A stretch of DNA of 64,000 nucleotides. Origin: Roseiarcus sp963823165 (lineage in GTDB: Bacteria; Pseudomonadota; Alphaproteobacteria; Rhizobiales; Beijerinckiaceae). The position numbers were made by a program, and so were the translations under genes. This document shows positions 43,835-53,086 of this stretch, in pieces; the stretch's first letter is position 1, and every line of letters starts with the position of its first letter. Below the pieces are notes generated by a model. That model saw only the letters and a program-made list of their open reading frames with translations, did not search any database and was not told the DNA's origin. Location: contig CAWGKV010000021.1 of NCBI GenBank assembly GCA_963823165.1, positions 28,739 to 92,738 of the forward strand, read 5' to 3'.

Positions 43835-44815
43835 TCACTTGCGCGATTGGCTGAGCGCCACAGCCAAAATGATGATCGCTCCCCGCGCGATCAGCTGCTG
43901 GCTGTACTCGAGCCCCATGAGGATCAGGCCATTGTTGATCAGGCCGATCATCAAGGCTCCGACGATCGAGCCGGCGACCGTGCCGACTCCGCCGAACAGG
44001 CTGTTTCCTCCCAGGACGGCGGCGGCGATCACCGAAAGCTCGTCGCCCTGTCCAAACTGATAGCGGCCGGTTTCCAGCCGCCCCGCATACAGCATGCCCG
44101 CGACGGCCGCCGTTATGCTCGAGATCATCAGCACCCGCAGCTTGATCGACCTGGTGTTGATTCCGCTGTAGCGGGCCGCAATTTCGTTGCCGCCTGTCGC
44201 AAGAATGCGTCGGCCGAACGTCGTCTTCTTCAGCACGAGGTGTCCGACGACGCCGAACAACAGCGTCCATACGAGCAGGATCGGCACGGGGCCCAAATTG
44301 CCGCCGCCAAATATGAACGCGTATGTCCTGTTGATGATGGGAATGGCTGCGGTGTTGCTCACCCACATCGACAAGCCCGTCGAAATGCCCATCATCGCCA
44401 GCGTGGTGAGGAACGAAGGTATGCCGATGCGAGTCGTCACCAGCCCGTTGAAAAGGCCGACGGCGGCTCCTGTCGCGACGCCTGCGGCGACACCCGCCGG
44501 CGCCCCCGCCGCGCGAATCGTCATCGCCGTTACGACAGAAGAGAATCCTGCCAGCGATCCGACGGAAAGATCGATCTCTCCTGCGGCCAGCACGAAGGTC
44601 ATGGCCACCGCCATCACCGCGATCATGGCGGATTGGCGAACGATGTTGAGGAGATTGATCGGGTTGAGGAACCCCTGGCTGCTGAGAGTGACCGCGAAGA
44701 TCGCAAAAATGCAAGCGAAGCCGATATAGATGATGTACTGGCGCCAATGCGCTAACAACCGCCAGCCTGGGCGCGGACGATTGATGCTCTGAGTGAGCTT
44801 GGAGTCGGAAGCCAA
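43835..44815 (-). CDS. sugar ABC transporter permease (RbsC-type)
   Basis: A 326-residue membrane protein of the ribose/inositol CUT2 permease type. It has multiple transmembrane helices and the family signatures AVAMTFVLAAGEIDLSVGSL, GIPSFLTTLAMMGISTGLSM and VLGGNSLFGGVGTVAGSIVG. The TTG start at 44815 has no good ribosome site and is uncertain. It lies downstream of the binding protein, separated by a strong hairpin at 44863-44904. Confidence 0.9.
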   Translation of the reverse strand: MASDSKLTQSINRPRPGWRLLAHWRQYIIYIGFACIFAIFAVTLSSQGFLNPINLLNIVRQSAMIAVMAVAMTFVLAAGEIDLSVGSLAGFSSVVTAMTIRAAGAPAGVAAGVATGAAVGLFNGLVTTRIGIPSFLTTLAMMGISTGLSMWVSNTAAIPIINRTYAFIFGGGNLGPVPILLVWTLLFGVVGHLVLKKTTFGRRILATGGNEIAARYSGINTRSIKLRVLMISSITAAVAGMLYAGRLETGRYQFGQGDELSVIAAAVLGGNSLFGGVGTVAGSIVGALMIGLINNGLILMGLEYSQQLIARGAIIILAVALSQSRK

Positions 44816-44862
44816 CGCGGCGCACCGTGAGTCGAGACGGATTTCCTGGTTCGAGACGAAAA

Positions 44863-44904
44863 GCGCCCGGCGTACGCTCTGTTGTGAGACGGTGCGCCGG
44901 GCGC
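44863..44904 (-). terminator. terminator-like hairpin after the ribose-type binding protein
   Basis: On the minus strand GCGCCCGGCG and CGCCGGGCGC form a ten-base stem around a 22-base loop, followed by TTTTCG. It begins 14 bases after the binding-protein stop and ahead of the permease gene. It may partially terminate and set a higher level for the binding protein. Confidence 0.65.
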
Positions 44905-44918
44905 AATCGGCCGCTGCT

Positions 44919-46046
44919 CTACTTCATGCTGTCCTTGACGTCCGCCGGGGCGTCGGTGTGGTAGACCGCTTTCCACGCATCGAGCAGATTGCCCTTGGTC
45001 ACGGCCAGCGACGGCAGCGCCACGTAGTCCGGCGCCTTCTTGCCCAACAGTCCGTAAGCCGCCAGCTTCACCTCGGTCACCCCCTGGTCATAGGGCCTTT
45101 GGGCGCCGAGCCCCTTGACGTACCCTCCTTGAGCCATGTTGATCGCGACATTCTCGCCCAGGTCCTCGGTGGTGATGACGAGGTTGTCCTTGCCGGCGGA
45201 ACGCGCCGCCGAGATCACACCTTCGGCGGGGACGTCCCACACGGCCCAGATGCCGTCGATGTTCGGATGAGCGGTGATCATGGCGGACGCGACCTTGTCG
45301 GCGTCGCCCGAGAAGTCGGGGCCGGCGATCCCCTGCGCCTCGATGACCTTGATGTCCGGGAACTCCGAGATCGCCTTCTGGAAGCCCTGGTAACGCTGCT
45401 TGGTCACGAAGAAGTCCGCAGCGTGGAACACGGCCCCGATATTGCCTTTGCCCTTGAGGAACTTCGCCATCAGCAGTCCGGCGGCGACGCCGTTGCCGTA
45501 GTTGTCGGCCGAGACGACGCTGACGTAATCCTTGCCGGCGACCAGGCCCTTGGGCACGTTGTCCATGAACACCAGCTTCACCCCGGCGTCGGCGGCCTTC
45601 TTGTAGGCCCCCGCCTCGGACACCGGGTCCACCGGAATCGATATGATGATGCTGGGCTTCTTGGCCAGCACGGTTTCGATGTCGTTGACTTGGGTTTCGG
45701 GCTTGAATCCCGCGTCGGTCACCGCGACCACGTCGATCCCGAGGGCCGCGAACTCGGCCTTCTGTCCTTCGACCTGAGCGCGCGACCAATCGTTGCCTCC
45801 ATAATGAAGCACGATCGCCGCCGTGGCGTGCATCGCTTTGACTTTGGCGATCTCGTCGTCGGAAAGGGTCACGACCGAAGCCGGAGAAGGCGTCTCGCCG
45901 TTCGGTCCGGTGCTCAGCACTTTGCCGCTCAATGCGGCGAGTTCAGCGTCGGGATCCGCGGCGTGGGCTGCGCCGACCGCCGCCGAAACCGCGAAAGCTG
46001 CGGCGAGCAGCAACGCTCTCGCCGAGCTCGATGTCATTCCGTTCAT
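44919..46046 (-). CDS. sugar ABC transporter substrate-binding protein (RbsB-like)
   Basis: A 375-residue periplasmic binding protein with signal peptide SSARALLLAAAFAVSAAVGAA. The core AIVLHYGGNDWSRAQVEGQK, KPSIIISIPVDPVSEAGAYK, FMDNVPKGLVAGKDYVSVVS and AQRPYDQGVTEVKLAAYG is the CUT2 fold. The ATG at 46046 is preceded by GGAGG. The frame extends far upstream but has no protein-like content. A cytoplasmic-looking paralogue is encoded at 50414. Confidence 0.9.
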   Translation of the reverse strand: MNGMTSSSARALLLAAAFAVSAAVGAAHAADPDAELAALSGKVLSTGPNGETPSPASVVTLSDDEIAKVKAMHATAAIVLHYGGNDWSRAQVEGQKAEFAALGIDVVAVTDAGFKPETQVNDIETVLAKKPSIIISIPVDPVSEAGAYKKAADAGVKLVFMDNVPKGLVAGKDYVSVVSADNYGNGVAAGLLMAKFLKGKGNIGAVFHAADFFVTKQRYQGFQKAISEFPDIKVIEAQGIAGPDFSGDADKVASAMITAHPNIDGIWAVWDVPAEGVISAARSAGKDNLVITTEDLGENVAINMAQGGYVKGLGAQRPYDQGVTEVKLAAYGLLGKKAPDYVALPSLAVTKGNLLDAWKAVYHTDAPADVKDSMK

Positions 46047-46126
46047 GGGCTTTCCTCCGTGCCTTTGCTTGGTATTCGACTGTTTCGCTTCTTTGACGTC
46101 TCTCTGCGGCCGGCCGCACCGGCTCG

Positions 46127-47716
46127 TCATGCGGTCATGGCCGTCCCTGTTTGGATTGCCCTGAGAAGCTGTCGCTCCGCGTAGCGAACCCGCTCGCCTT
46201 CGTCGCTTTCCATGTCCGAGGGCGGGTCGAGCTGGCGGCGCGGAAAATCGCTGACGATGCGTCCCTCCGACATCACGACGATGCGGTCGCAGGCCGCGAG
46301 CAGCACCGACATTTCCGACGAGATCAGCAGGATGGCGCGTCCGTTGCGCGCGAGCTGCCTGATCAGGGCGACGATCTCGCTCTTGCTGCCGATGTCGATC
46401 CCCGCCGCCGGCTCGTCGAGGACGAGAATGCTCGGCGTGGTGGCCAGCCACTTCGCGACTACGACTTTCTGCTGGTTGCCGCCCGAGAGCGTATTCACCG
46501 AGGTGTCCGCCGACGCCGCCTTGATGCGGAGCTGAGCCATTTGCTCGCGGCTCACCTCCGCCGCGGCCGAATCCGACACCCACGCATAACGGCTGATCCG
46601 ATCGAGCACCGGCAAGGTGATGTTGCTGCCGACGCTGTGCTGGGCGATGACGCCCTCGCGCAGGCGGTCCTCCGGAATGAGAGCGACGCCCGCCTGGATG
46701 GCGTCCTGCGGCGATGTCAGTTTGACGTCGGCGCCTTTGATCCGGATTTGGCCGCTCGCGAGCGCCTCCATCCCGAACAGGAGGCGCGCCAGCGAGCTGC
46801 GGCCGCTTCCGAGCAGGCCGGCGACTCCGACCACCTCGCCCCGATGGATGACCAGATTGACATTCCTCGGCTTCATCGCTCCCGAGGCGTCGCGCAGTTC
46901 GATCAGCGCTTCGCCGCACGCGTCTTCGCTGCGCTCGACGTCGCCGAGGCCGCGCGAGGCGTGGCCTATGATGTATTCGATGATCTTATCGAGGGTGAGC
47001 TCCCTCAGCGGCGCGGTGACGGCGTGGCGGCCGTCGCGAATGATCGTCGCGCGATCGGCGATGCGCATGATTTCGTCCATGCGGTGCGAGACATAGATGA
47101 TCGCGACGCCGTCGCTTCTGAGCCGGCGCAGGAACTCGAACAGTCGATCGACCTCCGCGGTGGACAGGGCCGAAGTCGGCTCGTCGAGGATCAGGATGCG
47201 GCTGCGCTGGGAGAGCGCCTTGACGATTTCAGTCAATTGCCTTTGGCCGGCGCTGAGTGCCGCCAGGGGCGACTCGGGGTCGATGGCCATGCCGAATTCA
47301 TCGAACAGTCGGCGGGCGTCCCGAACGATGCGTCTGTCGTCGACCAGGCCCAACCGGCCGTGCGGCTCCCGATTGAGGAAAATGTTTTGCGCCACGCTCA
47401 GCGTCGGAATCAGGCTCATCTCCTGGAAGATCATCGCCACGCCGGCCCGTCGGACCGTGTCCGCGTTGTATTCGGGCAGTCGCGCGCCCGCGATCTCGAT
47501 CGCGCCCGAGTCGCTCGGCAGAACTCCGCGCAGAATTTTCAGCAAAGTCGACTTGCCGGCGCCGTTCTCGCCCAAGAGGGCGTGGACTTCGCCAAATCGG
47601 ACAGTGAAGTCGACCTGGGCGAGGGCTTGAACGCCGCCGAAAGCTTTGCTGATGCCCGTCATGCGGACGGCGGCCGGCGCCTCGGCGGTTGCGTTGGCTG
47701 CGCGCACCTGTTGCAT
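46127..47716 (-). CDS. sugar ABC transporter ATP-binding protein (RbsA-like, double NBD)
   Basis: A 529-residue protein with two nucleotide-binding domains. The first has Walker A LLGENGAGKSTLLKILRG, signature LSAGQRQLTEIVKALSQRSR and Walker B ILILDEPTSALS. The second has the usual degenerate P-loop GLLGSGRSSLARLLFG and the signature LSGGNQQKVVVAKWLATTPS with LDEPAAGIDIGSKSEI. This is the standard ribose/inositol-type ATPase. AGGAGG lies nine bases ahead of the ATG at 47716, so the GTG at 47725 is not used. Confidence 0.92.
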   Translation of the reverse strand: MQQVRAANATAEAPAAVRMTGISKAFGGVQALAQVDFTVRFGEVHALLGENGAGKSTLLKILRGVLPSDSGAIEIAGARLPEYNADTVRRAGVAMIFQEMSLIPTLSVAQNIFLNREPHGRLGLVDDRRIVRDARRLFDEFGMAIDPESPLAALSAGQRQLTEIVKALSQRSRILILDEPTSALSTAEVDRLFEFLRRLRSDGVAIIYVSHRMDEIMRIADRATIIRDGRHAVTAPLRELTLDKIIEYIIGHASRGLGDVERSEDACGEALIELRDASGAMKPRNVNLVIHRGEVVGVAGLLGSGRSSLARLLFGMEALASGQIRIKGADVKLTSPQDAIQAGVALIPEDRLREGVIAQHSVGSNITLPVLDRISRYAWVSDSAAAEVSREQMAQLRIKAASADTSVNTLSGGNQQKVVVAKWLATTPSILVLDEPAAGIDIGSKSEIVALIRQLARNGRAILLISSEMSVLLAACDRIVVMSEGRIVSDFPRRQLDPPSDMESDEGERVRYAERQLLRAIQTGTAMTA

Positions 47717-47749
47717 TCGGCCCACGCCTCCTTTCCACGCCCCGCGGCT

Positions 47750-48577
47750 TCAGCCCGCTCCGACGTTCCGTTTCATGAAGGCGAGGCTGCGGGCCGCGCC
47801 GCCCTTCGGATCGGGCCAGGCGTCGAGCTCCGCGGCGATCCAGCCGCTGTAATGCGTGTCGGCCAGGGCGCGGATGACCGCCGCGTTGTCCAGATCGCCT
47901 TCGTCGAGCGGGGTGAAGGCGAACGGCTCCCTCCGCAGGCCCTTGAGATGAACGTAGGAAATGCGCGCGCGGTGTTTGCGGACCATCGCCGGGACATCGC
48001 CCCCGGCGGCCGCGAGATGCGCCGTGTCCGGGCAGAAATCGATCGACGTCAGCGAAAAGATGCGGTCCACTTCCGCCGGTCCCTCGACGATCGTCGAGAG
48101 ATGCGGATGATAATGGGCTCTCAGGCCGCGCGCCTTGGCGATCGCGACGACCTTATCGAGTCCGGCGGCGAGGCGCTCGTAGTCGCCGCTCGCGACGCCT
48201 TCCAAACGCTTGGCGCCCCCGCCGACAACCAGATGCTCGGCGGAAAGGGCCGCCGCCGCATCGGCTGCGCGCGCGATCCGGCCGAGTTCCTGGTCGAGCA
48301 CGTCGGGAAAGATGAAGTTCGCGCCGGAATAGACGGCGACCAGCTCGACCCCGGCGCCCACGAGCGCCGTCTTCAGCGCCCCCAAACCGCCCGGGTTATC
48401 GACGACGTTGCCGTCGAACATTTCGACGCCCTGATAGCCGGCCGCGGCGATTTCGGCGATGGCGCGGCTCATATCGCCGAACGTCTGGTAGAACAGCTGG
48501 CCGATCGAGGTGACGCCGACCGCGGCGCCGCCGAGCGGCCCCCAGCAATTGGCCTGATAGGCGAATCGAACGCTCAC
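47750..48577 (-). CDS. sugar phosphate isomerase/epimerase family TIM-barrel protein
   Basis: A 275-residue xylose-isomerase-like barrel of the IolE/hydroxypyruvate-isomerase type: RFAYQANCWGPLGGAAVGVT at the start, EIAAAGYQGVEMFDGNV, HYHPHLSTIVEGPAEVDRIF, DFCPDTAHLAAAGGDVPAMV and AELDAWPDPKGGAARS. His/Glu/Asp positions typical of the divalent metal site are visible. It may convert an inositol derivative or a keto-sugar fed by the adjacent transporter. The GTG start at 48577 follows GGGAGGAAC. Confidence 0.85.
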   Translation of the reverse strand: MSVRFAYQANCWGPLGGAAVGVTSIGQLFYQTFGDMSRAIAEIAAAGYQGVEMFDGNVVDNPGGLGALKTALVGAGVELVAVYSGANFIFPDVLDQELGRIARAADAAAALSAEHLVVGGGAKRLEGVASGDYERLAAGLDKVVAIAKARGLRAHYHPHLSTIVEGPAEVDRIFSLTSIDFCPDTAHLAAAGGDVPAMVRKHRARISYVHLKGLRREPFAFTPLDEGDLDNAAVIRALADTHYSGWIAAELDAWPDPKGGAARSLAFMKRNVGAG

Positions 48578-48825
48578 GGCCGTTCCTCCCGTTGAAGACC
48601 GCATTCTTGATATCCGCGACGCTGATTTTGCTCGGCGCTCTTCAGGACAGACCCCGAGAATGCGGACGCCGGCTCCCAACGTCAACCGGAAACAGCGCAA
48701 AAGCATGGCCACTTTTGCTGGAAAATTATTCTAGGTCCCGGTATTGACGCTGAAGCCGGCCCTCCTGAAAATGATTCCAGGGCGGCGCCGGAAGCGAGTC
48801 CAGCGGGGCGGCGGCAAGGTCTTCG

Positions 48826-50220
48826 ATGGACAGCGACGCCAAGAGCCCCGGAACCCCGACCGCTCGACGGCGCGTCGGCCGTCCAACCGCCTTGGCAAGC
48901 GGCGGCGCCAGCCTGGCGGCCATCCTCGCGCTCATCCGCTCGCGCTCCGCGACCACCCGCCTCGACATCGAACGCCATGCCGAGCTGGGTCGGGCCGTCG
49001 TCGCCGACCGTTTGGCGACCCTCGAGCGGCTGGGCCTGGTCGCCGAGGGCGAGCTCGCATTGGCCACCGGCGGCCGCGCGCCGCGCAACATGCGGTTTTG
49101 CGTCGACGCCGGAGCAATTCTAGCCGCCCACGTCGATCGGGCGTCGCTCGCGGTCGGGCTGGCGGATCTCGACGGCAATCTGATCGTCGAGCACCATGAG
49201 GCGGCCGATCTCGCGCTCGGCCCGGAAGCCATCCTCGACCGGCTGACCACGCTGTTCATCTGGCTTCTCGACGAGCGGGGCGGGAAGGAGCGCGTGTGGT
49301 CGATCGGCATTGCGCTGCCGGAGATCGCGCTGCTCGACGCCAACGACGGCCGGGCGTTCAGCATCGCAGCGCTCGACGTCCTGAAGGCATGGCGCAGCGT
49401 CGATTTTGCGGCTGAGATTTCGCTGCGCCTCGGCGCGCCCTGTTGGGTGCGAAGCAATACCGAGATGATGACCCTCGGAGAGATGAAGGCGGGCGCCGGC
49501 CAGGGCGTGCGGGACGTCCTCTGCGTCCGCCTCGATCGGACGGTCAGCGCCGGCGTCGTGTCCGACGGGCAGCTTCATTCCGGCGCGCAGGGCTTTGCCG
49601 GCCTCATCGGCCACGCCCCGACGGGAGAGGGGGGAGACGTCGCCTGCCATTGCGGCGCCAAAGGCTGCCTCGACGCGGTGGCGAGCGGCGACGCGGTCGC
49701 TAGGCAGGCGCTTTCGGCGGCGCGAGAGGGACGCAGCCGATATCTGGCCGAGATGATCGAGCGCCAGGGCGACGTGATGGCCGACGACGTCAGTCACGGG
49801 GCGCAACTCGGCGACGCTTTCTGCGCAGAACTCCTCGTTCGTTCCGGCCGCCTGATCGGCGAGAGCCTGGCGCCGCTCGTCAACCTCCTGAACCCGGCCG
49901 TCGTCGTGCTCGCCGGCCCCCTCGCGCATTCCGGCGAGATCGTGCTGGCGGCCGTCCGGGAGGCGATCTATCGCCGGTCGCATCCGCTCGCGACGCGCGA
50001 TCTGCGCATCGTGCGCTCGGAGCTCGCCGGCTCGGCCGAGCTCGTCGGCGCTGCGGGTCTGGCCGCCGACGAAGTTTTCGCGCCCGCGCGCGCCCGAGAA
50101 TGGATAGCGATCGGCACGCCGCGCCGCCAGCCCTCGTTCCAGGCGTTCATGGCCGAAGCCAAGGCGCGAAAGCGCAAGTCCCGGCCGCCAACGGCTTCGG
50201 CCCCGGTCCAACGGCGGTAG
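48826..50220 (+). CDS. ROK family transcriptional regulator
   Basis: A 464-residue protein with a basic, Ala/Arg-rich N-terminus and a winged-helix region (LAAILALIRSRSATTRLDIE, RAVVADRLATLERLGLV). The ROK domain has GEMKAGAGQGVRDVLCVRLD, SAGVVSDGQLHSGAQGFAGL, IGHAPTGEGGDVACHC and CHCGAKGCLDAVAS. The zinc-binding CxCGxxGC motif is intact, unlike the ROK protein at 36559. It is divergent from the transporter set at 43835-48577 and probably represses it until a sugar binds. The C-terminal ~50 residues are rich in Lys/Arg/Pro. Confidence 0.88.
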   Translation: MDSDAKSPGTPTARRRVGRPTALASGGASLAAILALIRSRSATTRLDIERHAELGRAVVADRLATLERLGLVAEGELALATGGRAPRNMRFCVDAGAILAAHVDRASLAVGLADLDGNLIVEHHEAADLALGPEAILDRLTTLFIWLLDERGGKERVWSIGIALPEIALLDANDGRAFSIAALDVLKAWRSVDFAAEISLRLGAPCWVRSNTEMMTLGEMKAGAGQGVRDVLCVRLDRTVSAGVVSDGQLHSGAQGFAGLIGHAPTGEGGDVACHCGAKGCLDAVASGDAVARQALSAAREGRSRYLAEMIERQGDVMADDVSHGAQLGDAFCAELLVRSGRLIGESLAPLVNLLNPAVVVLAGPLAHSGEIVLAAVREAIYRRSHPLATRDLRIVRSELAGSAELVGAAGLAADEVFAPARAREWIAIGTPRRQPSFQAFMAEAKARKRKSRPPTASAPVQRR

Positions 50221-50240
50221 CATTCCGCCCGGCATGCTGT

Positions 50241-50313
50241 GTCGCCCCCGCGAACGCGGGGGCCCAGGGGGCGTCCGGCCCGCCGGATGGATCCCCGCTT
50301 CCGCGGGGTTGCC
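50241..50313. repeat. palindromic CCCCCGCG...CGCGGGG repeat, copy 1
   Basis: GTCGCCCCCGCGAACGCGGG starts the element and GGATCCCCGC-TTCC-GCGGGG closes it. Each half is itself a hairpin. The layout matches copy 2 at 51466-51536, a common intergenic palindrome in alphaproteobacteria. Confidence 0.7.
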
Positions 50314-50413
50314 GCCGGCGGACGGCCCGCATGGTCCCACCCGGCGGCCCCCCGAAAACTTGCCCCGACGCTCCATCGGCGCCAAACCCCGGCAGTCAAC
50401 CAAAAGGTGAGCG

Positions 50414-51388
50414 ATGCCGACCATCGGTCTCGGGCCGCGGGGCGAAAGACCCTTCCCGGCGGACAAGCTGATCCTGACCGAAGCCGAGGCCGAGCAGGCG
50501 CGCGCCGGGCAGTTCGCGGCAGCCATTGTCCTGCACACCACGACCAGCGACTGGTCCCGTCAGGAACTGGCCGGCATCATCGCGACCCTCGGGCGCTACG
50601 GCGCCGTGGTGACCGAGATCGTCGATTGTGCTTTCGACAAGCACAAGCAGAACCGGGAGCTGCTGCGGCTCGCGGCCGCCCGGATCCACGCCGTGATCAG
50701 CTTGCCGATCGGGTCTTCAGGCGTCCTCGAAGGCCATCGCGCGATCCCCAAGGCCGGCAAGACGCTCATCCTGCTCGACAACGCGCCGTCCGGACTACGC
50801 CCGGGCGTCGACTACCTGTCGGTCATCTCGGCGGACAACTTCGGTCTCGGCGCGATTGCCGCGGAATTGGCGTCGCCCTTCGTCACGGACGAGGGGGTGG
50901 CGGGCATCCTCAACTACGAGGCGGAATTCTTCGTCACCAACGAACGCGAGATCGCCTTTCGCAAATGGATGAGCGCCGAGCGGCCCGATGTCACGCTGGT
51001 GCGCGGGCGTTTCGGCAAAGTCGAGGAGGCCGGCGCGGCTTATCTGCGGCTCATCGAGCAGAACAGCGACCTCGATTGCGTCTTCGTCGCTTGGGACGTC
51101 CCCGCCCTCAGGGTTCTCGCGGCCATTCGGGACGGCGCGCGCTGCCTGCCGATGATCACGGTCGATCTCGGCAACGACATCGCCGCCGAACTGCGCCGCG
51201 AGGGTCCGCTGAAGGGCGTCGCGGCGCAGCGCCCCTACGACCAGGGTTCTGCCGCAGCCAGCGCCGCGCTGCTCGGCCTGATCGGACGCTCGCCGCCGGC
51301 CTGGATCACCTCGACCGGGCTGAAAGTGACCCGGGAAAACCTTCGGGAAGCCTACGAGGCTGTGTGGCATGCGCCGGCCCCGGCGTGA
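50414..51388 (+). CDS. periplasmic-binding-protein-like sugar sensor without signal peptide
   Basis: A 324-residue protein closely related in sequence to the RbsB-type protein at 44919. Shared blocks include AAIVLHTTTSDWSRQELAG, HAVISLPIGSSGVLEG, LDNAPSGLRPGVDYLSVISA and AAQRPYDQGSAAASAALLG. It has no signal peptide: the start MPTIGLGPRGERPFPADKLI is polar, while the 44919 protein carries a normal leader. So it is probably cytoplasmic. It follows the ROK regulator gene on the same strand by about 190 bp, with repeat DNA between. A sensing role, perhaps by presenting sugar to the regulator, is an inference. Confidence 0.8.
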   Translation: MPTIGLGPRGERPFPADKLILTEAEAEQARAGQFAAAIVLHTTTSDWSRQELAGIIATLGRYGAVVTEIVDCAFDKHKQNRELLRLAAARIHAVISLPIGSSGVLEGHRAIPKAGKTLILLDNAPSGLRPGVDYLSVISADNFGLGAIAAELASPFVTDEGVAGILNYEAEFFVTNEREIAFRKWMSAERPDVTLVRGRFGKVEEAGAAYLRLIEQNSDLDCVFVAWDVPALRVLAAIRDGARCLPMITVDLGNDIAAELRREGPLKGVAAQRPYDQGSAAASAALLGLIGRSPPAWITSTGLKVTRENLREAYEAVWHAPAPA

Positions 51389-51465
51389 CGCGATCTGTTT
51401 CCCCCGGGCTGGCGGTTTGCTTGGACTCGTGGTCCGATTCACACCGTTTGAAACCAGGTTGCTTT

Positions 51466-51536
51466 GTCACCCCCGCGAAAGCGGGGGTCCAGAATCCGGT
51501 GGCTGAAGCTGGATCCCCGCTGTCCGCGGGGATGAC
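51466..51536. repeat. palindromic CCCCCGCG...CGCGGGG repeat, copy 2
   Basis: It starts GTCACCCCCGCGAAAGCGGG and ends GGATCCCCGC-TGTCC-GCGGG-GATGAC. It has the same structure as 50241-50313 with a different centre. It is a non-coding intergenic palindrome. Confidence 0.75.
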
Positions 51537-51707
51537 AAGTTGCTATTGACGGCAGAACGATTCCCTTTCACCGAAGCGGACCACTGGTCCTTCGCGTCGA
51601 CCCGGCTGCTCTGGGGCGGGAAGGCGCGCTCGTTGCGGAAGCGGGTCCATCGCAGCCATTTGTGGGAAAGCGCGCGTCGCCCCTTGCGCCGGGGCCCGCG
51701 GCCGGGA

Positions 51708-52544
51708 ATGTGTCCCCCTTTGAACTTCGGGCCGCCCTTGCAATTCTCCATCGCCACCTGGAACATCAATTCGGTCCGGCTCAGGATCGGCCTCGTCCTG
51801 CGCTATCTCGCCGAGCACCAGCCGGACGTTCTGTGCCTGCAGGAGACCAAGTGCCCGGACGCAAATTTTCCTTCGGGCGCGTTTCGCGGCGCCGGCTACC
51901 CGCATATCGCGATCAGCGGCCAGAAGGGCTATCACGGCGTGGCGATGGTCTCGCGCATCCCCTTCGCCCATTCGTCGGTGCGCGACTTCTGCTCGAAGGG
52001 CGACGCGCGCCACTTGCGCGTCGTGCTCGACGGCGCGGCGAGGGGCGTGGAACTGCACAATTTCTACGTGCCTGCCGGCGGCGACGAGCCGGATCCGGAG
52101 ATCAACCCGAAGTTCGCCCACAAGCTCGCTTTCGTCGACGCGATGGCCGAATGGGCGGCGTCCGACAAGGCGGCGGCCGGCCGGGCGATCCTGGTCGGCG
52201 ACCTCAACATCGCCCCGCTCGAGCACGACGTCTGGAGCCACCGGGCGCTCCTCAAGGTGGTCAGCCACACGCCGGTCGAGGTCGAGAAGCTCAAGCGCGC
52301 GCAGGCCGCCGGCCCCTGGGTCGACGCGTTGCGCAAATTCGTCCCCGACGACCAGAAGCTCTACACCTGGTGGAGCTATCGCTCGCCGGAATGGTCCAAC
52401 GCCAACAAGGGCCGCCGCCTGGACCATGTTTGGGTGAGCCCCGCGCTCGCGCCTGCTCTGAGGTCGATGGCGGTTCTGCGCGAAGCCCGAGGCTGGGAGC
52501 GCCCCTCCGACCACGCGCCAGTCAAGGCGACGTTCTGTCTATAG
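51708..52544 (+). CDS. xth: exodeoxyribonuclease III
   Basis: About 278 residues of the AP-endonuclease/exonuclease III family. The catalytic core is complete: FSIATWNINSVRLRIGLVLR at the N-terminus, DVLCLQETKCPD with the catalytic Glu, HNFYVPAGGDEPDP, AILVGDLNIAPLEHDVWSH with Asp/Asn, and RLDHVWVSPALAP with PSDHAPVKATF at the end. It cuts at abasic sites and degrades DNA 3' to 5'. The start is uncertain: the ATG at 51708 lacks a clear ribosome site and a TTG at 51738 lies nearer the first strand. The open frame runs back to 51540 but that DNA is not protein-like. Confidence 0.88.
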   Translation: MCPPLNFGPPLQFSIATWNINSVRLRIGLVLRYLAEHQPDVLCLQETKCPDANFPSGAFRGAGYPHIAISGQKGYHGVAMVSRIPFAHSSVRDFCSKGDARHLRVVLDGAARGVELHNFYVPAGGDEPDPEINPKFAHKLAFVDAMAEWAASDKAAAGRAILVGDLNIAPLEHDVWSHRALLKVVSHTPVEVEKLKRAQAAGPWVDALRKFVPDDQKLYTWWSYRSPEWSNANKGRRLDHVWVSPALAPALRSMAVLREARGWERPSDHAPVKATFCL

Positions 52545-52560
52545 TTGGGACCTCTTTTGC

Positions 52561-53086
52561 TCATGGGCCTCCCATCTCGTCAAGCAGCGCTGCGACTCGC
52601 GCCCTGAGCGCAGGCAGGCTTTCATGGATCGTACGCCAGACGATGCCGTCGTCGATCGAGTGATAGCCGTGGACCAGAATGTTGCGGAACGCGATCGCCT
52701 ACGACCGTTCGGGCAGCCTTAGCGCCACATCGGCCGCCGCCTTTTCGAGTTGTCGACGCGCCTCGCCGATGATTTCGAGCTGCCGCTCGACCGCGGAGCG
52801 CAGCATCGAATCGGCGGCATAGTCGTCAAAGGTTCGCCCACGCACGAACTCGGCGATCGCGTCGGCGCTCTTCTTTGCATCCCAGAGCCTGTTTCAAAAG
52901 CCCACCACCCTCGTCCTGAGGCGCCCCGAAGGGGCCTCGAAGGACGGTCCAGGGAGCGCGGGCGGCGCCGCAAGCGTCCTCTGGAGCATCCTTCGAGGCC
53001 CTTTGCTTTCGCAAAGGGCGCCTCAGGATGAGGTCGATGACTTTTGAAACAGACGCCCAGAGATAGGCGCGTGGATCATGGTCCAT
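52561..53086 (-). pseudogene. hepT: HepT-type HEPN toxin gene, disrupted by a MITE and a stop codon
   Basis: Removing the insert at 52888-53055 and one copy of its duplicated target gives a HEPN (DUF86/HepT) protein of about 115 residues. It starts MDHDPRAYLWDAKKSADAIA, continues VERQLEIIGEARRQLEK, and ends with FRNILVHGYHSIDDGIVW containing the RX4HxY RNase/AMPylation motif. A second defect is an in-frame TAG at 52699-52701 just before that motif. So the toxin is dead twice. It overlaps the mntA gene by 11 bp, the usual antitoxin-first arrangement. In intact systems HepT is a tRNA-targeting RNase that MntA inactivates by AMPylation. Confidence 0.82.
52888..53055. mobile_element. 168-bp MITE-like element inserted in hepT, 7-bp target duplication
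   Basis: The ends carry inverted repeats CTGTTTCAAAAG; the arms then continue similar for about 75 bases each (…TCCTGAGGCGCCC…GGCCTCGAAGGA…). The flanking CCCAGAG occurs at 52881-52887 and 53056-53062, an apparent 7-bp target duplication. The interior has no gene. Removing it restores the TATCTCTGGGATGCAAAG context of hepT. Confidence 0.8.

Noticed and set aside
51540..51707. upstream extension of exonuclease III
   Set aside because: The residues before the first beta-strand are not family-like and no ribosome site supports the start.
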